Below the pieces are notes generated by a model, which did no database searches, had not been told where the DNA came from, and saw nothing but the letters and a program-made list of their open reading frames with translations. The position numbers and the translations under genes were made by a program. From Symsagittifera roscoffensis (Eukaryota; Xenacoelomorpha; Acoela; Convolutidae), in the NCBI RefSeq assembly GCF_963678635.1, contig NC_087065.1, positions 1,240,001 through 1,304,000 on the forward strand: 64,000 nucleotides of DNA. Direction: 5' to 3'. This document shows positions 22,502-32,414 of this stretch, piece by piece. Every line of letters starts with the position of its first letter. The stretch's first letter is position 1.

Positions 22502-23325
22502 GTGAAAGTGGCGCCGGACGTCATGGGAAAGCTCCGTGACTTGTTGGACAGGGAAGTGGATAGGCATGATCGTGAGTGGATGGAGACCATGCAGCGGTTG
22601 ACTGTCACCGGGAGAACAGTGAAGAGGCCAGTGTCCATTCGCAGCCGAGGCGTTGAACGGGATTGCATGTCGATAGTCAACCAGCTGGTGAGCTCGATGC
22701 CGAAGGAGGTCTTGTTGAGAACTTCGTTCACTGAATATGGGACACTGAATCAGACCCAAGCCACTGAGGAAGTCAGGATCAAGTCGAAATCTAGCTTCGC
22801 GAGGAGAGTGCATTTCACGGATGCGAAAGAAGAATACGAGCCGAGCCCAGATTGTTCGTCCGGGGACGAGACCATGTCCGGGGAGTCAGACACATTTGAG
22901 CCCGTGCAGGACGACTTGTCCGGGGAGAGGTTGACGACTTGTCCGGGGAGTCGGGTTCAAAGCGACCAATGGACAGAGTTTTGTCCGGGGAGTCGAGAAA
23001 CATCTCAGACAACTTGGAAAATGATGTTGGGGAATCAGTCAACTCAAGTGTTGACTCGAGGCCGCAGTCCTGGGACAACACATCTGAAACAACTTCCAAT
23101 TCCGATATGTCAGAGATCGCAATCCACTCCTTATTGGTAGACTGGAAGCAGCGCGGGCTGGACGGAGAAACGTATCAGGATCCAGACAGGGACAGATACA
23201 CCTCAGATGAGGAGGGCACTGTGGTAGATAATGCCGCAGACGAGCTCGAGCTGATAGCAGTTTCGAAACGCCCAACCAGATTGCTGCCACATGGTACGGT
23301 CGTCCGTACCAATCTGTAACCATCT
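22502..23325 (+). pseudogene. Acidic Ser-rich linker between RNase H and integrase
   Basis: Two overlapping frames (22,502-23,140 and 22,939-23,319) make one interrupted linker of about 270 residues; a frame change lies in the repeat region 22,856-22,997. It contains the repeated word LSGES, encoded by four or five copies of TTGTCCGGGGAGT. Corresponding linkers occur at about 59.2-59.9 kb and 51.8-52.4 kb on the minus strand. The TAA at 23,317-23,319 stands where the minus copy has a Gln codon (VRTDLQP), so it is a nonsense change. A linker this long and acidic is not usual in Ty3 elements; its role is unknown. Confidence 0.7.
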
Positions 23326-23874
23326 GTGCAGGAAGCGATGCCTTTGAAAAAGTTATGGTGTGTCAAGTTGATGGACGATGCTCATGCTCCGGAGATAATG
23401 AGTGGGCAAATGAACGTGGTAAAGACGTATTTGAAAGCCAGGTACAGGCTGTCGGATCTCCTAAGGGCTCAACGAAATGATAGAATGACGAGCAGTCTGA
23501 AGAGATGGATCGAGAATGGAGCACCTGACAAGGGAGACTTGGAAAAAGATAGCTACAAGATCTTGAAGCAATTCTATCTGAAGAGAAGCGACTTGTTGTA
23601 CCTGAACAAGGACGGAATCGTAGCCTATAAACGTAAAGAAGAGAACAAGGTCCTTTATAAATACAATTCAATAGTGTTACCACAGTTGTACCAGACCGAA
23701 TTGCTCTTTCGATCACACGATCAGATGGGCCATCAAGGCGTGGACAAAGTGTATAACAGGATACAGAAACGATTCGAATGGCCGGGATTGAAGAAGGCTT
23801 GTGAGAAGTGGATCGCCGCATGCCTGTCATGTCAGCAGGCGAAGGATCCCAGGAATTCCCCCTACAGTCAATAG
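23326..23874 (+). pseudogene. Integrase N-terminal HHCC zinc domain
   Basis: The end of this frame has the Ty3-type integrase zinc domain, HDQMGHQG followed by CLSCQQAK (HHCC). The upstream 100 residues (ARYRLSDLLRAQRND) are shared with the minus-strand copies. The frame stops at 23,874 because of a small indel near 23,850-23,860; in the minus copy the same protein runs on into QSIESSEFNEVVQID. Integrase joins element cDNA to the chromosome; this domain helps assembly on DNA ends. Confidence 0.85.
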
Positions 23875-24776
23875 AGTCGTCAGGTTTCAACGAAGTGGTG
23901 CAAATTGATCATCAGAAAATCTGCATGACAGCAACGGGCTATAATCAGGTGCTGGTAATGATCGACCATTTTACGAAGTATGCGGAGGCAGCACCCTGCA
24001 TGACAGCATCGGCGGAAGAAACATGCGATCATTTGATGAATGTGTGGATAGCGAGGCATGGCTGCCCCATCACGTTCCAATCGGACAATGGCAAAGCATT
24101 CGTGGGTGATCTCACGAAGGAGTTAATGAAAAGGTCGCAGGTAGCGCAGGCCCACTCGACCACTTATCACCCACAAACGAATGGCCTAGTCGAGAGGCAA
24201 AATCGCACACTGGTATCCATGCTGAGAGTCTATTGCTCGCGTTACATGGATGACTGGGACAAGCACTTGCCGCAAGTGATGGGTGCTTACAACAGCACGG
24301 AGCATTCCACCACGGGAATAAGTCCGCACATGATGCTAACGGGTCATGAAAAAGCGCTCCCGTTGACGTTTTTCTACCCTGAATATGAGGGGAAGAGGAC
24401 AGCAGCGCAAACGTACGTGCGGGATGTTATTAGAAGACAGCAGGACCTCAATGACTTATGCCGGAGGAACACGCAACAGGCGCAAATTAGACAAAAAAGG
24501 AGGTTTGACAAAAGGACAGCCGATGCGAAAGCCTACTCAGTTGGCGACTACGTCTGGGTGTTCCAGGAAGTGGTTCCACCAAAAGGAACCAAAAAGTTAT
24601 TAAAGAAATGGCGTGGTCCATTTCAGATAACAGAGGTGCACCAAGGGGGTCGTTTTTATCGACTGCGCACTGGAAGAGCAGCTCATTACGAACATATCAA
24701 ACCACACAACGCCTCGTCAGAGGACTGGTGTATCCCAGCAGACATGCAAGAGGGAGACTATTTGATAGTGAAGTGA
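23860..24776 (+). pseudogene. Integrase catalytic core and GPY/F C-terminus
   Basis: The core shows Asp in VQIDH (23,907), Asp in SDNG (24,084) and Glu in NGLVERQ (24,192), spacing D-X58-D-X35-E as expected for retroviral-type integrases. After the core, SVGDYVWV and KKWRGPFQITEV form the GPY/F module. It is separated from the zinc domain by one frameshift. The stop at 24,774-24,776 falls at the same place in the minus-strand copies, and the following macrodomain ORF is in the -1 frame in each. Confidence 0.88.
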
Positions 24777-26044
24777 ATGAAAGGGGTACTCGCGACAAAA
24801 ACGACGGGAATGAGGTGGTGGACGATTGCGACCTACCACTTGATCTGGAGTTGACCGAGCGAGTAGAGGTGGACGACGAAACTCTACCTTATGCCGAGGA
24901 AGACTGGGACTGCCCGGAACAAATCGAAATTGACAAAGGAATACAGCCTGACTTTCCTCTCACCATGGAAACACGCCAGAGCAAGAGAGGAAAAAACAAG
25001 AAGAAATACAATCCGTACGGCGAGGATTTCGTTGTAGACAGGATAGTTGTAAGTGACGTCATGGACTCGCTAGTGGGACTGGACGAAGTGGCGATGCTAG
25101 AAGAAATCGACTTGGTGAATGATATGGATCAAGATTGGATCGACGATCGATCAGAACCGGAAGTGGAGTTCAAACCAGAAGCGGAACAGACTCATGAGCA
25201 AGAACTAACAAACTTGCGCGTGCTCAAATGGCTTCATGATCTGCCGACAGATCCAAAAGAGACGATTCTGACGATTCAGGACGTCGATAAAGACGGCATA
25301 AAATACATCAGTCATGACAATACTGAGTCCAACTGGGTCGCACCAGATGGTCCTCTACGTGTTCCACAATCCAACCTCGATCTCCTAGACTTTGGGCGAT
25401 CGACGGGGACTTCGATGGATATTTTTGTCCGGGGAGTGGGGGTAGGACTCACCCACACCGAAAATCTGATAATAAAAAAATTGAAATCGGCAAGAGAAAC
25501 CGGAGAAATAGAGACAGAGGGCGAGAATGCTAAAAAAAAACCTTTTGGACGAATTTTTGAATCGTATTTTGATCTACCGAACCATTATTCAAATAATATC
25601 GTCATAACGGACAGCGATTTTATACTCACGGAACGCACGTGCGCTATAGCGATAACCGCGGACGTAAGCTTCGAAACAGCACTAGCGGCTGATTTCAGAA
25701 GAGAGTATAAGAATATCGAATTTTTATGGAAACAGAGGCCTGGTGTGGGAGGGATGATAGCGCTGCCCCCTGTTGCATCACAGATACCAGGGAAATATTT
25801 GTGTTTCCTGGTTACCAAGGCCACCGACAGGCAACACGTAGATCCAAAGAGCTTGGTATTGGCCTTGACTCGACTAAGGGATTTTTTGGTTGAGAGAGGA
25901 GTGACCTCTCTCTCGTTACCAGTATATGATCCTAATAGGGGAAAGCTACATCCGAGAGAGTTGTACGCATTTGTACATGTGATATTTTCAGAAACTGACA
26001 TAGAGGTTTACTTACATAAAAAATACTATCTGAGCATATGCTAG
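24608..26044 (+). CDS. Accessory ORF with C-terminal TARG1/OARD1-like macrodomain
   Basis: Open for 478 codons from an ATG in good context (purine at -3, G at +4), overlapping the integrase end by 169 bases in the -1 frame. Residues about 57-315 are acidic and probably disordered. Residues about 317-475 resemble the macrodomains that bind or remove ADP-ribose in TARG1/OARD1 and Poa1p: CAIAITADVSF, ALAADFRREY, RPGVGG, KYLCFLVTKA, LTRLRDFLVERGV, LSLPVYDPNRGKL. The glycine-rich loop and usual MPRIGCGLD segment are replaced, so enzymatic activity is uncertain. Homologous segments occur at about 49.4-49.66, 56.79-57.14 and 63.75-63.97 kb (-). Overall fold call is by eye from motif order; function is inference. 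Confidence 0.75.
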   Translation: MAWSISDNRGAPRGSFLSTAHWKSSSLRTYQTTQRLVRGLVYPSRHARGRLFDSEVNERGTRDKNDGNEVVDDCDLPLDLELTERVEVDDETLPYAEEDWDCPEQIEIDKGIQPDFPLTMETRQSKRGKNKKKYNPYGEDFVVDRIVVSDVMDSLVGLDEVAMLEEIDLVNDMDQDWIDDRSEPEVEFKPEAEQTHEQELTNLRVLKWLHDLPTDPKETILTIQDVDKDGIKYISHDNTESNWVAPDGPLRVPQSNLDLLDFGRSTGTSMDIFVRGVGVGLTHTENLIIKKLKSARETGEIETEGENAKKKPFGRIFESYFDLPNHYSNNIVITDSDFILTERTCAIAITADVSFETALAADFRREYKNIEFLWKQRPGVGGMIALPPVASQIPGKYLCFLVTKATDRQHVDPKSLVLALTRLRDFLVERGVTSLSLPVYDPNRGKLHPRELYAFVHVIFSETDIEVYLHKKYYLSIC

Positions 26045-26511
26045 GAATTGCGTTTGGCAATAAGTGGTTCTTATTAAGTTACTCGATAAGAATTAGTGTC
26101 AGGTTTTAGATTAGGTTAGGTTTTAGGTAAAATATTAGGGATTATGTTTTTATGTGATAATATAGATGTTTATGTGTTTATGTGTTATGTTATTGTTATG
26201 ATATGTTTTATGTTTCGTGTCATGAAAGACCTAGAGTACTCCAGGTCATCAAGGTGACAGCGCTCATTTGTGCTACCCTGACGTAGATACAGGTGGACGA
26301 TCCACCTTGGTGCTAAATTTTTAAATCAGAATTGAGAAGAGAATTTCAATGGGGAGTTTTAAAGAGTTGAATGATGTTTAATCCAAAAATGATGGTTTTA
26401 AGTCGCGACTTGTTTTTTAGATCTTGATTGATCAGAAATTGTTTATTGAATCCATTGAATCAAACGAGACAGGAAGATACTACACGACAGTAAGAATCAA
26501 CACGATAAGAA
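26045..26511 (+). promoter_or_regulatory. Intercistronic region with three tandem hairpins
   Basis: No coding frame. Hairpins: GACCT/AGGTC at 26,229-26,248, AGCGC/GTGCT at 26,259-26,274 and AGGTGGA/TCCACCT with a CGA loop at 26,291-26,307; also TTCTTAT/ATAAGAA near 26,071-26,095. It lies between the macrodomain ORF and unit B, so it could hold a promoter, a structured 5' leader or a processing signal. The equivalent region on the minus strand (56.47-56.79 kb) is not obviously similar. Confidence 0.35.
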
Positions 26512-27441
26512 ATGGGTGACACGAACGAACTTATGGAATTCCTCTCAGCGAGTCTAGGAGCGACTCTAGACGAGATCTATCAGCGGTTGATCGATTGTGA
26601 TTTTACACGAGAAGACCCGGTGCTGGCGATGTTTGTGGTCGCGCTCCTCAATGCATTAGGACGAGAGGGTCGAGGGAATCGCCCTACGGAAGTCGTGTTG
26701 ATGTTGGCCTTCGGTGAGTCCGGGACCGCCGAGAGAGGTCGAAACCGACTGATGAGATGGCGGCGTGGAGAAATGTTTGGCCACGACCTGGCTCGTGAGC
26801 CAGAACTAGGTGAGCAGAGGGACCACCGGCTAGGTGAGATGCCCTTACCCGTCCAACCTGCGCAGCCACTCATCGGAGCGAAGAGACAACGTGATGGGCC
26901 AGGCCCGTCACATTCGGTCGACTCTCCAACAGCTGCTCCTCCTCCGAAGAGGGTGAGGGTGAATGAAATAGAGATCCAGACGTAGGAGACAATTGAGATG
27001 CTGGAGAAGAAGGAGAGAGATCAGAGCGAGCTGTGTGCCAAACTCCAGGAGTATAGGGCAATATCTCGAGAAAGAGACGAATGGAAGAAGAAATATGAAG
27101 ATCTGCAGGTGGCCTACAAGGAGGATGAAATAAAGCACCTGAAGGAGCTGTATATGGCAAAGGTGAGCCAAGTGTCACAGGAAGTTCTGGCGACAATGAA
27201 ATCCTCGGAGGGATCCAGCGACACACGCCCCAGGACAAGAGTACAGGAGCTGTGTGCATCGAGAGGGCCCGAGGCTTTGGATTTACGTGCATCGAGAGGG
27301 CCCGAGGCTCCTCAGCAGACACAACCGTCTGCTTCCAGTCAAAGGAACACAATACCGGACCCTTTTGACACGTACCTCGCTCCTCAGTTCCAAGAATTGT
27401 TCAACCGAGAGGCCAGAGCAACAATGGATGAGATCAACTGA
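26512..27441 (+). pseudogene. Unit B N-terminal region: helical segment and coiled coil
   Basis: The ATG at 26,512 has a purine at -3 and G at +4. Residues 1-60 are helical (ELMEFLSASLGATLDEIYQRL), followed by a basic Pro-rich stretch. The in-frame TAG at 26,983-26,985 falls in EIQT*ETIEM; the minus-strand copy reads EVQTDETMEH there, so this is a nonsense change. Downstream, 26,998-27,180 is a clear coiled coil (EKKERDQSELCAKLQEY), then a Ser/Pro-rich tail with a short internal duplication of RASRGPEA (about 27,257-27,312). TGA at 27,439-27,441 stops the frame. No known family recognised; homologues at 56.04-56.46 and 63.29-63.49 kb (-). Confidence 0.65.
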
Positions 27442-27710
27442 ACCACTGGGCGGACATTGGGTAGGATCGTTCCTTCCCAACGTCGTGATCATTCATCCAA
27501 TAGCTCGGAGCGAGCACCCCGCACGGTAGTGTCCCCGGGGACTGCGCATGGCAGAACCTTTCAAAAGGCCCGCGTGGTAGACATTCGGAAGAATCTAATG
27601 ACACGTCACCAGTTCACGCAAGTAGCTGCGGAGCATCCTCGAGCCTGCCTGAATGACATGAGCTGGAACCCCTCTACGAGCGACAAGATATTCCCCCAGG
27701 GAGTCGCCAG
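27442..27710 (+). pseudogene. Unit B linker before the SGNH domain
   Basis: The coiled-coil frame stays open after the TGA through 27,714 and aligns weakly with the minus-strand segments at 62.67-63.0 and 55.47-55.69 kb (VVDIRK.LMTRHQ against VFDIQTINKK). A frame change near 27,700 links it to the SGNH ORF. This segment contains no recognised domain. Confidence 0.5.
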
Positions 27711-30329
27711 TTGATCATAGGAGACAGTTTGGTGAGGGATCTGAATGAGATCTTCGTCTATGGTCAGACTACCACTCTGTCCTTTGGAGGAGCCTCAGTG
27801 GCTCAGGTCATCAAGATGATGGAATTCCAGAGCGAGGATCACCTGGACACGCTGGTGATAATGCTGGGAACCAACGACGTCTCGAGAGCCCCAGTGACTC
27901 CGGAGAGCAATTGGGAGCCTCTGTTGGTATGCCTCCTGAATGAACTGAAGGAGAAATACAGGCCCAGGTTTGTGGTGCTGTGCACGATACCACAAAACGC
28001 GCTGTTGGGCACCACAGTGGCAGATTTCATGAATGGCAACGTGACACGGTGGAATGAAATGATCCGCAATCTGGTGGGAAACAACCCTGGCGAGCTGCGA
28101 CTTTTGGATCTCGAGAACATGCTGCGCATGATTGATCACATCGCGCTTAGCAGAGATGGAATACATTTCAACACCCAACGAGGGAGACACTGGGTCAATG
28201 ATGTATTTCAGACGCAGTTGAGGGAAGTGGAGCAGGAGTCGAGGGCGACGAGTTCTCTGGCTCGGACCAGCTCGACCGGAGGAAGTAGAATAAGGGCAAG
28301 CGTGCCCGAATCCCTCGTCAACCGCCTAGGGCCCTTGGCAATGGAGACGGCTGCAGCCACACCCATCGCTCCGAGCTCAAACGTAAGAGAGAGGCTAGGG
28401 ACTGCTCCTCCTCCCAGAACACAACCGCTCGAAAGCCGACTCGGGAGATCAGTGGTTCAGAACAGGAATAACTCCCAGACCGTGTCTAGGAGGAACGATC
28501 CGCCCGCCACGGCAAACCCTGCTTCAGCAGCAGGACCGTCTACGAGCGCCGTGCCAGCGGAGGGAGTTGAACCAGGCAGCGTGCTGCTTTGGAACCGATC
28601 AGACCCTAGTCATTGGGGACAGTACAAGACAGACATGTCCGCGAAGTTGAACATGAATACCCTGACGTGTCGGGAGGACGCAATGAAAATGATTGGCGGA
28701 GAAAGTCCCACAAGGTCGCGACTATATCGGATACCGGGCGTGGATTGGCTGCTAGCAGAGCAGGAGCAGTTCAGTTCCACGACTACGCTCCGGCACGCAG
28801 ACTTGAATGGGTTGCCTCAGGGCAATACCTTTGGACCTTTGAATACCCGGTCTCTTACGGACGTCCGACAGAGAGCCCGGGAACTGACGCCACCTGCTCG
28901 CAAGGGCAAGTTTCAGGCAGAGAACAAGCCCAATAACAAGCATCACAAAATGTACAGGCAGTTTGCTAAACCACCCGGTCAGACGCCTGGCGAGTATTCA
29001 AGGGACTACCCCCGAACGACCAAGGTGGATGGAGATGACAAGAGATATGGGAAACTGGAGGCCCCAATAGGCGACGGCCTGTTTGCAGCTTACGATCACT
29101 TAGAGATGAAAGCTGCAAAGTATCTGATTGTGGCCAGTTCCGATTATCTCTATACGCCCCGTTCTCTCTTTTGGCCCGACGTGATTTTCTTGACGGCGCC
29201 TAAATTGGACTGGGGACAGGCAATAGGTATGATGATAAGTGTACGAAGGGTGGTCAGCATGGAGCCGCAGGTGATAGTGGTTGCCGGCTCAAATGATCAT
29301 CTGCAAAGCAGGGGCTTGTTGACACGTCTGACGGATGGGTCGGTCCCGAGCAACGAGGTCATAGGGGAGGCGATAATGACATTGCTCTCGGCGATGGCTG
29401 AGGTAGAAACAGCAGCAAAACAACGTTTCACCCAAAATGTAGTGAAGGTGGTCTTTGTGTTGTCACCAGGGTACGCTGCATTGCCAGAACCCCTTCAGTT
29501 TGTGTACACGATGGTCACAACGATAGCAGAGGGGAGGTTCAACGTGATAATTCCTGCCCCGAACAGAGTGGTAGACCCAGACAATTACTACCCGTCCCGA
29601 TCTGAGCTTCCCGCCGTTTGGGCTGACATTTCCAATGCCATACAGGGACTCAAAGATTGTAGCACAACTCGGTTGGTGCTAGATGAGGTTCTGGGGTTGG
29701 AGCTGTCCAACTTTGCCAGATTGTTGAAGTTAAGACCAGCGGTAGATGACGATCATCTGTTAGTACAACAGGTGGCTGACGATCTCTGGTTCAGACAGAT
29801 GGATCATGCCGAGAACGAGCAGGGCAGGACAGTCAGGAAGAACATGACGTCAGCGGAAGAAGATCTCATGGCAATGGTTTTGCGCACGAAGCCACACAAC
29901 AACGTATGGTTGTACTTGTCACCAAGGCTGAGCACCTTGGGTGAGGACGCGTTCGAGCATGCGCCGGCTGTGATAAAAGAGATACACGTGTATCTGAAGA
30001 ACTTGTTTGATGCCCGGGAGTTAGCTGGGGGCATGATGTTGAAATTGATGCAGGACGTAAACACGATGTCACTGGACAAGTTCCAAGCTGACGTGCTAGC
30101 CACGAGGGCACAGTATGAACGATCGGATGCCATCTTGGGTGGAATGGGAGTGGGATGGACGCCATCCTTCCTGTCGACGTGCTATCCTAGGGCATCCCGG
30201 AACCTGATCGCGAGCTTCGTCAAGGACATCAGGAAGTTGTCGATTGGCGTGATATTAGCCCTATACGTGACATTTGGTCATGAAAATTTCGTGAAGGGAA
30301 TCTCTTCACCCAAGCGTTGGCAGATTTGA
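27711..30329 (+). pseudogene. Unit B: SGNH/GDSL hydrolase domain plus large unrecognised region
   Basis: The open frame has no ATG at its start and continues the unit B chain. Residues 1-175 carry SGNH/GDSL hydrolase blocks in order: IIGDSLV (nucleophile Ser), the Gly block FGGASV, LGTND (block III Asn) and DGIHF (Asp and His). The triad therefore looks complete, predicting an esterase or lipase-type acyl hydrolase. Residues about 180-290 are low complexity. From about 450, KYLIVASSD and VVAGSNDHLQSRGLL hint at a second SGNH-like fold, but without a visible DxxH. The rest (DEVLGLELSNF, LRTKP, YLSPRLSTLGEDAFEH) matches the minus-strand unit B at 46.9-47.7 kb. A 7-base loss at about 30,299 (compare 32,830) shifts the frame and the TGA at 30,327 ends it. 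Confidence 0.75.
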
Positions 30330-30823
30330 GATTGGATGGACTCCTGACTCTGATTGCCATGACCTACGGTCGACTGGGTGATTTGCTTGTGCTGTTGCGT
30401 TACCCTGAACAACTTCAGGGACCAAGTCGTGAGTTCAATGCACAGTTGGAAACCGCCTCGCTCAGGAGGATGAAAGACTGGAGGACTCTCCTGCTCCAAT
30501 ATCTCTTGCAACAGAACAGAAGCGTCACGGGAGAAGATAAGGTGACGACGGATGCGGGTGAATGTAAGCAGTATTGTGGCATGCCCTTGCTGACAGACTT
30601 GGCTGTCATGATGCGGATCGACCCGTTGGCTCTGATTCACGGACTGCGGGAATTCGTCACGGTGGTGTATGGACCGGTGATGTCTTTCGCGTTCCCGGAC
30701 GTGCAAGTCAAGGCATACAGGAATTCTGTGTTGTATGTCAACCTGGTCTCAGTTAGTTGTGGACTGTTCCGTGCTGAATTGGGTATAGCAGAGGGAGCTG
30801 AGAGGGCTGGCCAGCGACGATAG
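30317..30823 (+). pseudogene. Unit B middle region, copy 1, first segment
   Basis: Continues unit B in a new frame after the 7-base deletion: DLRLDGLLTLIAMTYGRLGDLLVLLRYPEQLQ, then MPLLTDLAVMMRIDPLALIHGLREFVTVVYGP. Minus-strand homologue at 46.86-47.12 kb reads LRIDGLLTIIASTHGKLRRL. No known domain was recognised. A frame change near 30,815, present in both copies of the duplication, separates it from the next segment. Confidence 0.65.
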
Positions 30824-31931
30824 GCTGTTCGGAAGAATAGCTGAGCCAGGTTGGGTGTTGATGGATTTCAACAACCACTTCAAGTGCCGAATGGGCCGTG
30901 AGGACCTTTCTCACATCCAGTTTAACCCGAAGCTTTGGAATTTGAGACCAGTAGTGAAGGATACAGGAGCGGCTATGGGAGTCCCACTCTTACCAGAGTC
31001 CTATGCACATGCGAAAGAGAACCAGCAAGCGTGGCTTTCTGGGTCCAAGCCGCTGCCGGACCAATACCCTCGATATCCACCGATAAGGAGGATGTTGTTG
31101 GGAGCCACATCTCCCATCATTGCCCCTCGCATCGGAGCAGCTCGTGATGCGGAGAAGAGAATGCTGAAGTGTAGTGAAGGGATGGAGCCGCGCTTCATCA
31201 GCTGGAATGTTGCAGCCGCGCACACGTTTGACTTCTCATTTCCTGATGCTTGGAGTAGGAAAAAGATCAAGGCACTACCTTCCAGGAGACCAGAGGTCTC
31301 GGCTGAAATGTGGAACGAAGTGTATACTCCCACGGATGATTTATCAAGACTGAAGTGGTCAGGAGAAGCGAAAGTAGTGATGCTGGAAGTGGCGAGGGAG
31401 AGCAGAGGAGGCTCATACATAACGATAGAGGACCTGGCACCACATGGCGAGGAGTCCGTAGAATTCCTGGTGAACGATGAATTGTTTTATCACGCAGGAG
31501 ACATGACCGTACCGGCTCGGCCGGACTCGGGCATAGACACACGACAAGGCCCTTCAGGACCCAAGCTGAAACCTGATGCAGGTGATGATGAATTGATGGA
31601 TCAGGACGATAACGATAACGACATCGAGGGAAAGACGGGAAAACCGGGTGAGACGGATCTAGGAGCGTTGGAGAGAGACTTGCTAGAATACCGGTTCAGT
31701 GAAGACGACGATGGGGAAGTCGATGGGAGTCTATTGCTAATGACGCCATCGTCTTTCATATCCCCTACAAAGGAGGCGTCGGCCGACTTATCCCCGATGG
31801 ACCCAATAAGCCAGGCGAGAGAATGCAGAAGCCGGGATCCGCAAAGATTGCTCCATGAGTCACCGAGGAGGAGAAAAATCGAGGAATCATTGAGGGTATC
31901 CTTCCTGAGTACGCTACCGGAAGAGGAATGA
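30824..31931 (+). pseudogene. Unit B middle region, copy 1, second segment
   Basis: Continues from DDRLFGRIAEPGW through MLLGATSPIIAPRIGAARDAEKRM (minus homologue MLLGEDSVVHTPRLGAAETNERRM, 46.0-46.34 kb), an acidic stretch DELMDQDDNDNDIEGK, and the conserved word ESPRRRKIEE..RVSFLSTLPEEE. TGA at 31,929-31,931 replaces Trp of copy 2. The remainder of copy 1 (31,932-32,414) stays readable up to the duplication join, where KKTA runs into sequence of the copy 2 start. Confidence 0.65.
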
Positions 31932-32414
31932 GAAAGATATCAAAGTGAATTAGAAGGCAAGACAGGGGCAACCTGGAGCCGAGTGAATTTCATGGAAAGA
32001 TCATGGGACGTGATACGACGATATGGGACGCAGTCCATAATGAAGGTGGGATTGAACCAACCCATCATGCGTGAGGTCCTGCAGAAAACAGTGAACTCCA
32101 TGGAGTCGGATGTTCTGACCGAGTCAGTTACAGAAGACAGTGCCGATGATCAGCAGGTCACAAAGAAATTACCTGTTAGACGAGCCAGAAAGGGGCTGAA
32201 GCGACTAAAAGGGAAGACAGGAAGTCGAGCCGTGAACCCGAGAGTGGTGAAGTCGAAAGCCAGCGCAGTGGTGGCCTCTTTAACGAGCGCAGGTCGTTCA
32301 GGCGAGAGCGGGCAAGGGGATGGTGCAAAACTGACAGGGGGAGAAAAAGAGAATCTGATACCCCCTATGCTCTTGGCAGGTCTGACCACGACAGCCGTGA
32401 GATCAAAGAAAACA

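Larger units (their letters stand above)
29884..32414 (+). repeat. 2.5-kb tandem duplication within unit B, copy 1
   Basis: This 2,531-base segment is repeated directly at 32,415-34,952. The join shows the 7-base microhomology GCACGAA, present at 29,884, 32,415 and 34,953. Copy 1 has extra damage: a 7-base deletion at about 30,299 and TGG to TGA at about 31,929-31,931. The copies otherwise differ at only a few sites. Confidence 0.93.

Noticed and set aside
27254-27529. Separate protein in the alternative frame at 27.25-27.53 kb
   Set aside because: It is a shadow of the duplicated RASRGPEA region and is not present in the minus copies.
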